From: Gillisella vitis | Lineage (GTDB): Bacteria; Pseudomonadota; Alphaproteobacteria; Rhizobiales; Rhizobiaceae | Assembly (NCBI RefSeq): GCF_021559775.1 | Contig: NZ_CP056047.1 | Coordinates: forward strand, 3,183,501-3,247,500 | Length of the DNA stretch: 64,000 bases | Direction of reading: 5' to 3' | Part shown: positions 1-9,462 of the stretch, piece by piece | Layout of the letters: each line of letters starts with the position of its first letter | Numbering within the stretch: the first letter of the stretch is position 1 | Translations under genes and position numbers: made by a program | The notes under the pieces: generated by a model | Seen by the model: only the letters and a program-made list of their open reading frames with translations | Told to the model about the DNA's origin: nothing | Database searches by the model: none

Positions 1-1291
1 GATTGTAATAATGGGCAGCGGTATAATGCACATCCGCTGTCAGCCAGACGGTGTTGCGGATGCCTGTCATCTTCATATGCCGCAGCAGTTCGGCAATTTC
101 CAGCTCGCGGCCACGCGGCTCGCCATTATGGCCCTGGGCCACGGCTTCCGTGCCTTTCTTGTTGAGAAAGTCGTCCCAGACGATCAGGCCCAAAGGCATG
201 TCGGCGGCGATAATCTTCCAGGTCGCCTTGGAATTGGTCAGCTCCCGCTTCAGCCAGGCCACTTGCTCGGCCCCGAGGATGCGCGATTCCGGCGTCTGGA
301 CCGTTTCCATGCCGTCGTGATTGGAACCACGATAGCTACGCATATCGAGGAAAAACACATCGACCAGCGGACCGTGGGAAATCTTGCGATAAACCCGGCC
401 CGGCTCGGCAGGCGTGTAGCGGATCGGCGTCATTTCATGGAAGGCACGGGCGGCACGCGCCGACAGAAGAGCGATGGATTTTTCGCTATAGCGATTGTCG
501 GCGGTCAAATCCTTGCCCGACGACCAGTTGTTCAGCACTTCATGATCGTCCCACTGGTAATGGGTTGGACAAATCGCCGACAGTTCCAGCAAGTTCTTGT
601 CCATCATATTGTATTTCCACTGGCCGCGATATTCGTCCAGCGTTTCGGCCACCTTGCGCTTTTCATCAGTGACCACGACATTTTTCCATTTGGTGCCGTC
701 CTTCAGATCGACCTCTTCCTTGAGGGGACCATCCGCATAAATGGTGTCGCCGGAATGCAGGAAGAAGTCCGGCTGATGCTTGGCCATCGTGGCATAGGTC
801 TTCATGCCGGTTTCATCGATGCCCCAGCCCTGGCCCACCGTGTCGCCCGACCAGACGAATCGGACATTGCGCCTGGAGGCGGGTGCGGTGCGGAACCGTC
901 CGGTAATCGGCTCGGAAACACTGTTGATATGGGAAAGATCAGCAGCCGTGAACCGATAGAAAATCTCCTGGTCGGCAGGCAGGTCGGCCAGCAGCCGCTT
1001 CACGGCATAATCGCTGTCCGGCAGGGCATTGAGGGCGGTGAGACGCACCGGATTGGCAAAGCTTTCGGTGGTGGAATATTCCATCATGATCCGCGAAGGG
1101 CGGTCTACCCGCGTCCAGATCATCCCGGAATTCAAATCGACATCACCGGATTGGACGCCGTGGGTGAAAACAGGGCGGTCCGCCGCCCGGGCATAAAACG
1201 GCAGCGCCAGGCCGGACCCGGCAGCAAGCCCGGCAGCACTGGTGCCGAGCAGAAACGAACGGCGGCTCAGCGCCTTGAAGGATGTGGACAT
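1..1291 (-). CDS. phoD: PhoD-type alkaline phosphatase, 3' end outside window
   Basis: Secreted metallophosphoesterase of the PhoD family, which removes phosphate from phosphomono- or diesters in the periplasm. The protein starts MSTSFKALSRRSFLLG, a twin-arginine (Tat) signal with the RRSFL core followed by an alanine/glycine-rich stretch ending near ARA. The PhoD N-terminal domain follows (THGVQSGDVD, residues about 43-52), then metal-site blocks FVWSGDT, FFLHSGDTIYADG and YQWDDHEVLNNW. ATG at 1291 is preceded by an AGGAGAGG ribosome site. The reading frame stays open to base 1, so the C-terminus is missing only because the window ends. It is the first of two leftward genes with the M3 peptidase behind it. 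Family assignment is confident; the physiological substrate is not known. Confidence 0.9.
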   Translation of the reverse strand, partial: MSTSFKALSRRSFLLGTSAAGLAAGSGLALPFYARAADRPVFTHGVQSGDVDLNSGMIWTRVDRPSRIMMEYSTTESFANPVRLTALNALPDSDYAVKRLLADLPADQEIFYRFTAADLSHINSVSEPITGRFRTAPASRRNVRFVWSGDTVGQGWGIDETGMKTYATMAKHQPDFFLHSGDTIYADGPLKEEVDLKDGTKWKNVVVTDEKRKVAETLDEYRGQWKYNMMDKNLLELSAICPTHYQWDDHEVLNNWSSGKDLTADNRYSEKSIALLSARAARAFHEMTPIRYTPAEPGRVYRKISHGPLVDVFFLDMRSYRGSNHDGMETVQTPESRILGAEQVAWLKRELTNSKATWKIIAADMPLGLIVWDDFLNKKGTEAVAQGHNGEPRGRELEIAELLRHMKMTGIRNTVWLTADVHYTAAHYYN

Positions 1292-1419
1292 CAAACCTCT
1301 CCTTGGAAAACGACGCCGGTTGCATCGAACCGACGTCGGAGCCAAACAGAGAGACATGTCATGCGCTTAACTGCACCGTGACAGTTTCGTTAAATTTCCT
1401 GCAACAGCAGCCGAAGGGC

Positions 1420-3504
1420 TTATGCCGCAAGCCCGCGCTTCTTCAACATCGCTTCCGGGCTCGGCAACCGACCACGGAAGGCCTTGTAGGTTTCTTCCGG
1501 GTCCACTGCACCGCCGATGGCGTAGATATTGTCCTTCAGGCGCTCGGCCATATCAGGATCGAAGGCATTGCCGGTTTCCTCGAAAGCCTCGAAGGCGTCG
1601 GCATCCAGCACTTCCGACCACATGTAGGAATAATAGCCAGCCGAATAGCCATCGCCGGAAAACACATGCTGGAAATGCGGCGTGGCATGACGCATGACGA
1701 TGGAGGACGGCATGCCGATGTTTTGGAGAATCTCGGCCTGCACCGCCATCGGATCGGCCACTCGATCCTCCCGGGTGTGAAACGCCATATCGACCAGCGC
1801 CGAAGAGGTGAATTCGACCGTATCGAACCCGGCATTGAAGGTCTGTGCTGCCAGAACCTTGTCGAGCAAGGCCTGTGGCATGGCCTCACCGGTCTGGTAA
1901 TGCACGGCATAGGTTTTCAGGATATCCGGCACCGTCAGCCAATGTTCATAGAGCTGCGAGGGCAGTTCCACAAAATCACGCGATACGGCGGTACCCGACA
2001 CGGACGGATAGGTCACGTCCGACAGCATCCCATGCAGGGCATGGCCGAATTCGTGAAACAGCGTGCGGGCATCGTCCAGCGACAGCAGAGCTGGCTTGCC
2101 ATCGGCAGGCTTGGCGAAATTGCAGACATTGTAGATGATCGGCAATTCGCCCTGCGCACCGTTCTTCAGCGGCAGCTTGTGCTGCGATTGGAAGGAACTC
2201 ATCCAGGCACCGGAGCGCTTCGAGGACCGGGCGAAATAATCGCCAAGGAACAGCGCCTTCAACGTGCCATCGGCCTGGCGGATTTCAAACACCCGCACAT
2301 CCGGGTGATAGCCCTTCACATCTTTCAGTGGAACAGCAGTGATGCCGAACAGCTTTTGCGCCACGGCAAAGCAGGCTTCGATAATTTTTTCCAGTTGCAG
2401 ATAGGGCTTCAGTTCAGCTTCCGAAAAATTGAACCGGTCGGAGCGCAGCTTCTCGGCATAGAAACGCCAATCCCATGGCGCAACAGCGTGGTTCTTGCCA
2501 TCCTTGGCAATCAGCTCCGCCAATTCCTGCTCTTCGATGGCCGCCTGGGCGACAGCGCGTTCCCAGACCTGCATCAGCAGGCCGTTGACCGCTTCCGGGG
2601 TCTTGGCCATGGTATTGTCGAGCTTCAGGGCGGCAAAATTCTTATAGCCCAACAGCTTGGCCTTTTCCGCCCGAAGCGTCAGGGTTTCGGTGACGATGGC
2701 GCGGTTGTCACGTTCACCACCGTTTTCACCACGCGCCACCCAGGCCTTGAAGGCTGTTTCGCGCAGGTCCCGTCGTTCGGAAAAGGTCAGGAAGGGGACG
2801 ATGACCGAGCGCGACAGCGTCACGGCATAGGCTTCCCCCTTGCCACGGGCTTGCGCGGCAGAGGCCATCGCATCCTTCAGAAAATCGGGAATGCCCGCCA
2901 GCTCGTCATCGCTGGTCAGCGGCAATGCCCAATCGGTCTCATCGCCCAGCACATTCTGGCCGAAATTGGCGCCAAGGCTGGCCAGCCGCTCATTGATCGC
3001 CGCCAACCGCTCCTGTTCGGGCTTGGCGAGCTTGGCACCAGCCTTGACGAAGCCTTTCCAGTGCCGCTCCAGCACCCGGGTCTGCTCCAGCGTCAGGCCC
3101 AGGCTGTCGCGCTTTTCCCACAAGGCATCGACGCGGGCAAACAGCGCCGCATTCATGCTGATCTTTGAATAGTGGCGCGACATTTTCGGTGCAATTTCGC
3201 GCTCCAGCGCCTGGATGACCTTATTGGTATCGGCACCGGCCTTGTTCCAGAACAGCGCCGAGACCCGCGACAGGCCATCCCCGGCGATCTCCAGCGCAAC
3301 GATGGTGTTGTCGAATGTCGGCTCTGACGGATAATGGGCGATGGTGTCGATATCAGCGTCGTGTTCAGCCAGCGCCATGTCGAAAGCCGGGGCAAAATCC
3401 TCATCGGCGATGGCGGTGAAATTCGGCAGGCCATGCGGCCCATTCCATTCGGTGACGGTGGCAAAGGCGCCGTTGGGGCCAAGATTACGGTCTGGAGATG
3501 TCAT
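1420..3504 (-). CDS. M3 family zinc oligopeptidase (peptidyl-dipeptidase Dcp / oligopeptidase A type)
   Basis: Cytoplasmic zinc metallopeptidase that cleaves short peptides. The zinc site HEFGHALHG lies near residue 480, with downstream helices typical of the family (SQLYEHW, GYYSYMWSEVLDADAF). Length is 694 residues, normal for M3A peptidases. I place the start at 3504 (MTSPDRN) because GAAGGA lies about nine bases upstream; the frame extends to 3621 but the extra N-terminus is unlike the family. Whether it is Dcp (dipeptidyl carboxypeptidase) or oligopeptidase A cannot be settled from motifs alone. It is followed by phoD on the same strand after a gap of about 130 bases. Confidence 0.92.
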   Translation of the reverse strand: MTSPDRNLGPNGAFATVTEWNGPHGLPNFTAIADEDFAPAFDMALAEHDADIDTIAHYPSEPTFDNTIVALEIAGDGLSRVSALFWNKAGADTNKVIQALEREIAPKMSRHYSKISMNAALFARVDALWEKRDSLGLTLEQTRVLERHWKGFVKAGAKLAKPEQERLAAINERLASLGANFGQNVLGDETDWALPLTSDDELAGIPDFLKDAMASAAQARGKGEAYAVTLSRSVIVPFLTFSERRDLRETAFKAWVARGENGGERDNRAIVTETLTLRAEKAKLLGYKNFAALKLDNTMAKTPEAVNGLLMQVWERAVAQAAIEEQELAELIAKDGKNHAVAPWDWRFYAEKLRSDRFNFSEAELKPYLQLEKIIEACFAVAQKLFGITAVPLKDVKGYHPDVRVFEIRQADGTLKALFLGDYFARSSKRSGAWMSSFQSQHKLPLKNGAQGELPIIYNVCNFAKPADGKPALLSLDDARTLFHEFGHALHGMLSDVTYPSVSGTAVSRDFVELPSQLYEHWLTVPDILKTYAVHYQTGEAMPQALLDKVLAAQTFNAGFDTVEFTSSALVDMAFHTREDRVADPMAVQAEILQNIGMPSSIVMRHATPHFQHVFSGDGYSAGYYSYMWSEVLDADAFEAFEETGNAFDPDMAERLKDNIYAIGGAVDPEETYKAFRGRLPSPEAMLKKRGLAA

Positions 3505-3710
3505 CACGAAGCAATCCTTCTCATCAATGACAAAGATATAGGCGATCACTCCCGCTATTGTCACCCCTATGCCACCCCTCTGTTGCGCGGGTGTGGGCAT
3601 CAATGGGATCGCCGATGGCAATGACCGCAGCGGTCTGAAGAATTTTTCATTTCAATTGTACCCCGGCTGGCTTAGCAATGACCCATGCCCGTTGAATATG
3701 CCCCCGCCCC

Positions 3711-4919
3711 ATGACGAGATCCGCCACCCCGCCGTCCCGGATGAGCGAGAACCGCACCTCCCTGCTTGGTGCGCTGTTGACCATGATCGGGCCGCTGTCC
3801 ATGGCGATCTACACGCCCGCCATGCCGCAATTGGTCCATGCCTTTTCCACCACGGATGCGGCCATCAAACTTAGCCTGTCACTCTATTTCGCGGGTTTTG
3901 CCTGCGCGCAATTGCTGTCCGGCCCGTGTTCGGATGCGTTCGGACGACGCCATGCAACGCTGGGCTTTCTTGGCATCTACCTCCTCGGCAGCCTGGCCGC
4001 CGCCTTTGCGCCCTCTGTCGAGTTGCTGCTGGCCGGGCGCATCATTCAGGGCATCGGCGCATCCGTCGGGGTCACGGTGTCGCGCGCCATGGTCCGCGAC
4101 CAGTTCGTCGGGGAGCAGGCGTCGCGGATCGTCAATATGATCGGCATTATGCTGGCCATCGGACCCGCCATGGGGCCGACCGTCGGCGGATTGGCGCTTG
4201 TCGCCTTCGGCTGGCAATCGGTGTTTCTGCTGATGGTCGGGTTCGGGGCGATCAGTATCGTCACGGTCGCTATGCTAATGGCGGAAACGGCGGTGCCGGA
4301 CCGGCAGATGATCCGCCCGGCACGGCTCATCGCCTCTTACGCAACCCTGATTGCCGACCGGCGGGTGCTATGCTCGGCCCTGGTTCTGGGCGGCTGTGTC
4401 GGCGCGCTTTATGCGCAATCGACCATGCTACCTTTCGTTTTGATCAACAAGGTCGGGTTGTCGCCAGCGCAATTCGGCCTTGGCATGTTGATGCAGACCG
4501 GCTCCTATTTCGCCGGTTCAGTGGCGCTGCGGCTGGTATCGAGCCGTTTGCGGCCCGGTCAGGCGCTGCGCTTCGGGCTGACGCTGGCTGGTTACGGCGG
4601 ATTGCTGATCTTTTTGTCCACCCATCTGCTGACCCCGACTTATCTGTCCATCATGGGACCGGTCGCCGTCTGCTCTTTCGGCATGGCCTTCGTCATTCCC
4701 GACATCTCCACCGCAGGTCTGTTGCCACATCCAAAACTGGCGGGGTCGGCGGCGGCCCTGATGGGGTTCGTGCAGATGAGCTGCGGTTTCCTGGGCGGGC
4801 TTGCCGCTTCCTGGCTCGGCGATCCGCTCACCGCCTTCGGCACCATCATTCCGCTGATGGAATGGATGGCGATTGTCGCCTATGTCGGCTTCCTTCACGC
4901 ATGGAAACAGGTCCAATAA
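3711..4919 (+). CDS. MFS drug-resistance transporter, Bcr/CflA family
   Basis: Inner-membrane proton-driven exporter of the major facilitator superfamily, about 12 transmembrane segments over 402 residues. The N-terminal block SMAIYTPAMPQL resembles the D/Y-P-A motif of Bcr/CflA proteins. The loop 2-3 signature (SGPCSDAFGRRHATLGF) and the motif-C-like GPAMGPTVGG in segment 5 support an antiporter. The initiation codon is ambiguous: ATG at 3711 or an in-frame ATG at 3741 (MSENRTSLLG); neither has a strong ribosome site. It is convergent with argG and separated from it by a shared hairpin terminator. Substrate is unknown. Confidence 0.85.
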   Translation: MTRSATPPSRMSENRTSLLGALLTMIGPLSMAIYTPAMPQLVHAFSTTDAAIKLSLSLYFAGFACAQLLSGPCSDAFGRRHATLGFLGIYLLGSLAAAFAPSVELLLAGRIIQGIGASVGVTVSRAMVRDQFVGEQASRIVNMIGIMLAIGPAMGPTVGGLALVAFGWQSVFLLMVGFGAISIVTVAMLMAETAVPDRQMIRPARLIASYATLIADRRVLCSALVLGGCVGALYAQSTMLPFVLINKVGLSPAQFGLGMLMQTGSYFAGSVALRLVSSRLRPGQALRFGLTLAGYGGLLIFLSTHLLTPTYLSIMGPVAVCSFGMAFVIPDISTAGLLPHPKLAGSAAALMGFVQMSCGFLGGLAASWLGDPLTAFGTIIPLMEWMAIVAYVGFLHAWKQVQ

Positions 4920-4952
4920 AAAACCGCCGCCAGTTTCCCGGCGGCGGTTTCA
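4918..4952. terminator. Bidirectional terminator between the MFS gene and argG
   Basis: A perfect GC-rich stem, AAACCGCCGCC pairing with GGCGGCGGTTT around the loop AGTTTCCC, lies directly after the MFS stop codon. It is flanked by A-rich sequence on the left and T-rich on the right, so it can end transcripts from both convergent genes. Confidence 0.85.
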
Positions 4953-4971
4953 AATCTTTCAAAGCGAATAT

Positions 4972-6195
4972 TTACTTGCCGAGGTTGCGCTTGGCCAGCG
5001 TGCGCAGACGGAGTGCATTGAGCTTGATGAAGCCCGCTGCATCCTTCTGGTCATAGGCGCCCTGGTCGTCTTCGAAGGTGACGAGCTGGTCGGAATAGAG
5101 CGACTTTGGCGATTCGCGGCCGATGACCATGACATTGCCCTTGTAGAGCTTCAGCGTCACTTCGCCTTCGACATGTTCCTGGCTCTTGTCGATCATCGCC
5201 TGCAACATTTCCCGCTCCGGCGAGAACCAGAAGCCGTAATAGATCAGCTCAGCATAACGCGGCATCAGCTCATCCTTGAGATGGGCAGCGCCACGATCCA
5301 GCGTGATCGATTCGATAGCGCGGTGGGCCGTCAACAGGATGGTGCCGCCGGGGGTTTCGTAAACGCCACGGCTCTTCATGCCGACGAAGCGGTTTTCAAC
5401 CAGGTCCAGACGGCCAATGCCGTTGTCACGGCCATAGGTGTTGAGTTCGGCCAGCAGCGTCGCCGGGCTCATCCGCACGCCGTTGATCGACACGGCATCG
5501 CCCTTTTCAAAACCGACCTTGATGACGGTCGCCTTATCGGGAGCGGCTTCCGGCGAAATCGTGCGCATATGCACATATTCCGGCGCTTCCTGGGACGGGT
5601 CTTCCAGAACCTTGCCCTCGGAAGAGGAATGCAACAGGTTGGCATCGACGGAGAACGGCGCTTCACCCTTCTTATCCTTGGCGACCGGGATTTGGTTTGC
5701 TTCAGCAAAGGCCAGCAAATCGGTGCGGCTCTTGAAAGCCCAATCGCGCCAAGGGGCGATGATCTTGATATCAGGGTTCAGCGCGTAGGCCGAAAGCTCG
5801 AAGCGGACCTGGTCATTGCCCTTGCCGGTCGCGCCATGAGCGATAGCATCGGCGCCGGTCTTCTTGGCAATCTCGATCAGATGCTTGGAAATCAGCGGGC
5901 GGGCAATCGACGTGCCGAGCAGGTAGACGCCTTCATAGACGGCATTGGCGCGGAACATCGGGAAGACGAAATCGCGGACGAATTCCTCGCGGACATCCTC
6001 GATGAAGATTTCCTTGATGCCCAGCATTTCCGCTTTCTTGCGGGCCGGTTCCAGTTCTTCGCCCTGGCCGAGATCGGCAGTGAAGGTCACGACTTCAGCA
6101 CCGAGTTCGGTCTGGAGCCATTTCAGGATGATCGAGGTATCGAGACCGCCGGAATAGGCGAGAACGACCTTTTTGACGTCTTTCGGAAGTACCAT
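4972..6195 (-). CDS. argG: Argininosuccinate synthase
   Basis: Ligates citrulline and aspartate using ATP to make argininosuccinate in arginine biosynthesis. The N-type pyrophosphatase signature AYSGGLDTS is at residues 13-21, followed by TADLGQGEE and the citrulline/aspartate-binding blocks [13 protein letters not shown] and [19 protein letters not shown]. From ATG at 6195 (MVLPKDVKK) the protein is 407 residues, matching rhizobial ArgG; the frame remains open further upstream, but that extension is not family-like. Apparently transcribed alone. Its end faces the MFS gene across a bidirectional terminator. Confidence 0.97.
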   Translation of the reverse strand: MVLPKDVKKVVLAYSGGLDTSIILKWLQTELGAEVVTFTADLGQGEELEPARKKAEMLGIKEIFIEDVREEFVRDFVFPMFRANAVYEGVYLLGTSIARPLISKHLIEIAKKTGADAIAHGATGKGNDQVRFELSAYALNPDIKIIAPWRDWAFKSRTDLLAFAEANQIPVAKDKKGEAPFSVDANLLHSSSEGKVLEDPSQEAPEYVHMRTISPEAAPDKATVIKVGFEKGDAVSINGVRMSPATLLAELNTYGRDNGIGRLDLVENRFVGMKSRGVYETPGGTILLTAHRAIESITLDRGAAHLKDELMPRYAELIYYGFWFSPEREMLQAMIDKSQEHVEGEVTLKLYKGNVMVIGRESPKSLYSDQLVTFEDDQGAYDQKDAAGFIKLNALRLRTLAKRNLGK

Positions 6196-6517
6196 GAGTG
6201 CGAAGTCCGTGTGTCTGGGCGAGGCCACTGAACCGGGCCTCCTCGGGTTGGAGGCACTTTTAGCCGGATTGGCGCGCCATGCAAGGGTGAAGCCACCGGA
6301 CATTGTCGATGCGGGTAGAGGAAAGGCAGGAGGCAGATCAAAAAACCGGGCGTGATTTGACTTGGAGGCCCTCTGTCCCATATGCCGAATGTCGTGAATG
6401 CGACAATTCCACGGGTAGATTCAAGCATTTCAGCCAGGAATTGCATAGAAACGATAGAATTGGAAAGGTTCATGCTCTTCCAGCATGGGCCTTTCCGAGC
6501 CATCAAAGGAGCAAGAC

Positions 6518-7372
6518 ATGACCGACATTCAATCGGTAATTGCCAAGGGCAAGGTCGCGGTCGTCACCGGGGCAGCCTCAGGCATCGGCCTTGCCGCCGC
6601 CAAGGCTTTCGCCAGCCAGGGCATGTGCGTCGTGCTCGCCGATCTCGGTGGGGACGCGCTTGCCAATGCACGCAGCGAAGTCGCAACAGTCTCGGAAAAT
6701 CCCGAGAGCGATATCGTCGCCATCGAGACAGATGTCAGCAAGCTGGATGAGTTGGAAGCCCTGGAGCGCGCCGTGCTTCAACGCTTCGGGCGCGTCCACC
6801 TGCTGATGAACAATGCTGGCATCCAGCCAGGCAGCAGCCTGTTCGGGCCACAGGTCAACTGGGACAACGTGTTTGCCGTCAACCTGATGGGCGTCATCCA
6901 TGGCACCAGGGTATTCGGGCCTGATATGATCGCCCACAGGGACCCGGCCATCATCATCAATACCGGCTCCAAGCAGGGCATCACCACCCCGCCGGGCGAT
7001 CCCGCCTATAATGTTGCCAAAGCAGGCGTCAAAGCGTTCACCGAGGCCTTGCAGCATGAACTGCGCAACACGCCGGACTGTAATGTCAGCGCCCATCTGC
7101 TGATCCCCGGCTTCGTCTTCACCGGTCTCACGGCTGGCGAGCGGACGACAAAGCCCGACGCGGCCTGGACGCCGGAACAGACGGTGGATTTCATGCTGGA
7201 CAGCCTCAAACGCGGCGATTTCTACATTCTCTGCCCTGACAACGATGTCGCACGGGCGACGGATGAGAAGCGTATCGCCTGGGCTGCCGGTGACATCATC
7301 GAAAACCGTCCACCGCTGTCACGCTGGCACCCGGATTATGAAGAGGCCTTCAAGACACATCTGAAAGGCTGA
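6518..7372 (+). CDS. SDR family NAD(P)-dependent oxidoreductase
   Basis: Classical short-chain dehydrogenase with a Rossmann fold. TGAASGIG at residues 17-24 binds the cofactor, NNAG follows strand 4, a serine in the TGSKQG block near residue 150 and Y164-N-V-A-K168 supply the catalytic residues. At 284 residues it is slightly long for the family, with a C-terminal tail (WHPDYEEAFKTHLKG) that resembles SDRs carrying an added tail. ATG at 6518 follows an AAAGGAG ribosome site. It is divergent from argG with about 320 bases between. The substrate cannot be deduced. Confidence 0.9.
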   Translation: MTDIQSVIAKGKVAVVTGAASGIGLAAAKAFASQGMCVVLADLGGDALANARSEVATVSENPESDIVAIETDVSKLDELEALERAVLQRFGRVHLLMNNAGIQPGSSLFGPQVNWDNVFAVNLMGVIHGTRVFGPDMIAHRDPAIIINTGSKQGITTPPGDPAYNVAKAGVKAFTEALQHELRNTPDCNVSAHLLIPGFVFTGLTAGERTTKPDAAWTPEQTVDFMLDSLKRGDFYILCPDNDVARATDEKRIAWAAGDIIENRPPLSRWHPDYEEAFKTHLKG

Positions 7373-7509
7373 ATGGCCTTTATATGTTAAGCGTCAGGCT
7401 GTGACAGGTGGCTCTCGACATCTGCCACGGCCTGGCTAAATTTACGAGAATTCTATTTAAATTTCTCGTTATGCGTGCATAAATATCTCCATTCTTATGG
7501 AGGTGTTTC

Positions 7510-8325
7510 ATGACAATTTTTTACGCCTGGGTTAATCCCGCATTTTTCGAAGGCAATCCTCTCGATCACACCTGGGTCACGACCTATGACAACAGGGTTA
7601 CCCCCTATGCGACAATCGATGCAGTGACACAGGCCGGACAAACCTATTGGTATTGCTGGGGTGATTTTCACGCCACCGGCTCCACCGATGATTATCCAAA
7701 CGGCCTGCTTGCCCAGCAGGACGGCAACACCGCTGTTGCCACCTGCCTTGTCGAACCCAATGTCGAGGGATCGCTTTCCAATTCGCCCCCGAACGGAACC
7801 ATTCTGGTCTATGGTGTGAATGGCGTTTGCCATCAGATTGCCAACCAGGTGCTGTATGCGACGAAAACGGCAACGACAGCGCCTTTGACGGTCAAGGGCG
7901 CCGCCGGATATGCCTTGAGTACCTTTCTCTATGGTACCTATGGCACCCGTAAAGCCGCATGGGCAAAGAAGATCGCCACCTGCACAGCGGGTGAGACCAG
8001 CGGAGCGATCCGGGAAGAGGATGCGATGAGCGACCTGCCAGATGATTTTCTCGACCATGCCCGCCAGACACTCGGCGACCAGCCCGAAAAACTGCAAAAG
8101 CTGCTGGACTTGCGAGACACGGTCGCATCCTACATGGCAATGGACCTGCCAGGCACGGCAGCGCCTTCGATTGAGCTGATCAACGCGCGTAACCAGCACA
8201 TGTTGGATCAGGCCGCGGACCTTCTCGGAGCAACCGATTTTGAAAAAGTCTTCGGCATTAACCCCGAAAAACGGGTGAAACTGGTTCATCCATCACAGCT
8301 GGACCCCACCAGAGAGCAAAAATAA
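7510..8325 (+). CDS. Hypothetical protein, possible permuted papain-like (NlpC/P60-type) domain
   Basis: No family recognised with confidence. ATG at 7510 has a strong GGAGG ribosome site. The 271-residue protein has no signal peptide and is rich in aromatic residues in its first half (YAWVNPAFF, TYWYCWGDFH). A histidine early on (DHTWVTTYD, residues 19-27) and a later GVCHQIANQVLY helix-like block near residues 105-116 have the order His then Cys-helix seen in permuted papain-fold enzymes, so a thiol peptidase or amidase is possible. The C-terminal third is helical and charged (DFLDHARQTLGDQPEKLQKLLDL). The frame on the opposite strand is a shadow. The upstream region is AT-rich and may hold the promoter. 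Confidence 0.75.
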   Translation: MTIFYAWVNPAFFEGNPLDHTWVTTYDNRVTPYATIDAVTQAGQTYWYCWGDFHATGSTDDYPNGLLAQQDGNTAVATCLVEPNVEGSLSNSPPNGTILVYGVNGVCHQIANQVLYATKTATTAPLTVKGAAGYALSTFLYGTYGTRKAAWAKKIATCTAGETSGAIREEDAMSDLPDDFLDHARQTLGDQPEKLQKLLDLRDTVASYMAMDLPGTAAPSIELINARNQHMLDQAADLLGATDFEKVFGINPEKRVKLVHPSQLDPTREQK

Positions 8326-8406
8326 GCCTCGCATCCGCTTGCTGAAAAGGGAGCGCGGATCGTAACATGACCCGCGAACCCTCTTCATATGCTATGCGAG
8401 ATAGTC

Positions 8407-9048
8407 ATGACCTTCATTCCGGGCCTACCGACCCTTCTAGCCTTCACAGCCGCCTGCCTGTTGCTGGCGGCGACGCCGGGGCCGGATATGACACTCTCGA
8501 TCAGCCGTGCGTTGCGCGATGGCAAGGCGGCGGGTCTTGCCGTGCTGATCGGCACCAATCTCGGGATTGCGGTCCATACGATGCTGGTGGCTTTCGGGGT
8601 CTCGGCCCTGATCGTCGCTTCACCGACGGCCTTTCTGATCCTGAAAAGCGGTGGAGCGGCTTATCTGGCCTGGCTCGCCTTCCAGGCAATCCGCCACGGC
8701 TCAAAATTCGTCGCCACGCCTGAAGCGGGCGCAAAGGGCAGCGTGAAGGCGGCGTTTCTCAACGGAATCTGGGTCAATCTGCTCAATCCGAAGGTCATCA
8801 TTTTCTTCATGACCTTCCTGCCGCAATTCGTCACCGCCCATGACCCTGATGTCACCGGCAAGCTGATCTTCCTCGGTTTCTGGTTCATGCTGGTATCGCT
8901 CCCGGTCACGGTCGCCATCGTGCTGGCCGCCGACAAACTGGCTGGCTGGCTGCAACGCAATCCGAAAGTGCTGAGGGGAATGGATTACACCTTTGCAGGC
9001 GTGTTTTCAGTCTTTGCCGCCAAGATCCTCATGACCCAGGCGCGATGA
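8407..9048 (+). CDS. LysE/RhtB family amino-acid exporter
   Basis: Inner-membrane exporter of amino acids or homoserine-lactone-like solutes. The 213-residue protein has about six hydrophobic segments. The family signature AATPGPDMTLSISRAL sits at the end of the first segment, followed by GLAVLIGTNLGIAVHTMLVAFG and the conserved NGIWVNLLNPKVIIFFMTFLPQFV block in the middle. ATG at 8407 (MTFIPGL) is preferred over an upstream codon because the first membrane segment then starts normally; the ribosome site is weak. It stands alone, ending about 50 bases before the convergent small membrane protein gene. Confidence 0.9.
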   Translation: MTFIPGLPTLLAFTAACLLLAATPGPDMTLSISRALRDGKAAGLAVLIGTNLGIAVHTMLVAFGVSALIVASPTAFLILKSGGAAYLAWLAFQAIRHGSKFVATPEAGAKGSVKAAFLNGIWVNLLNPKVIIFFMTFLPQFVTAHDPDVTGKLIFLGFWFMLVSLPVTVAIVLAADKLAGWLQRNPKVLRGMDYTFAGVFSVFAAKILMTQAR

Positions 9049-9098
9049 CATAGGCCGCGACAACAGGGGCCGGGATTATAAAAGCCCGATAACGCAGA

Positions 9099-9227
9099 TC
9101 AATGAACGTGTTTGCGCGATTTTTCCGCGTCAATACGATCCTTGCGGGTGATGAAGAGCATGAAAAAGCCAATCATCAATCCACCGACGGGCATGATCAA
9201 CATTGTCAGAAATTGCTCTGTGCTCAT
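9099..9227 (-). CDS. Small single-pass membrane protein, 42 residues
   Basis: Very short gene: MSTEQFLTMLIMPVG, one hydrophobic helix (residues about 6-27) and a basic tail ending in KSRKHVH. ATG at 9227 overlaps the stop codon of the upstream 74-residue gene by ATGA, and AAAGGT lies upstream, so the pair appears translationally coupled. Basic residues after the helix suggest an outside-to-inside topology with a cytoplasmic tail. Function unknown. Confidence rests on the ATGA overlap and the shared membrane character of both products. Confidence 0.6.
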   Translation of the reverse strand: MSTEQFLTMLIMPVGGLMIGFFMLFITRKDRIDAEKSRKHVH

Positions 9228-9448
9228 GGCTTCAGACCTTTCAATATCTTCCGCGCTAACAAATGTAATGCCACAGACGCTAAAATGCAAATGGAACAGA
9301 CAAGAGCGAGATTTCCGTTCGGACCATGGCCGCTATTGACCGTCGAGATCACGGGCGCAAAACCGCCAACGGCAAAAATCGCGATAGCAACGCCATTGAT
9401 ATAGGTTGCCGTTAGCTTGGTTCGTTCATTGCGAACGGCAATTTCCAT
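9224..9448 (-). CDS. Small two-helix membrane protein downstream of rlmN
   Basis: A 74-residue protein (MEIAVRNERTKLTATY) with two hydrophobic segments, about residues 17-33 and 45-62, and basic ends. ATG at 9448 has AAGGTGAGG upstream; a TTG one codon earlier is a less likely start. The gene begins 14 bases after the rlmN stop and overlaps the next tiny gene by ATGA, so the three probably form a transcript. The function is unknown; similar short hypothetical proteins occur in rhizobia by recall, but I cannot name a family. Confidence 0.6.
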   Translation of the reverse strand: MEIAVRNERTKLTATYINGVAIAIFAVGGFAPVISTVNSGHGPNGNLALVCSICILASVALHLLARKILKGLKP

Positions 9449-9462
9449 CAATCGTCCTCACC

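Noticed and set aside
11..1381. Long rightward frame opposite the phosphatase
   Set aside because: No ribosome site or family motif; the minus strand encodes a full PhoD-type protein with Tat signal.
1282..3168. 628-codon rightward frame
   Set aside because: Shadow of the M3 peptidase; no recognisable domains and no start signal.
4873..6231. 452-codon rightward frame
   Set aside because: Antisense shadow of argG; composition reflects GC-rich codon positions.
7495..8289. Leftward frame opposite the 7510 gene
   Set aside because: The rightward frame has a strong GGAGG ribosome site; the leftward one has none.
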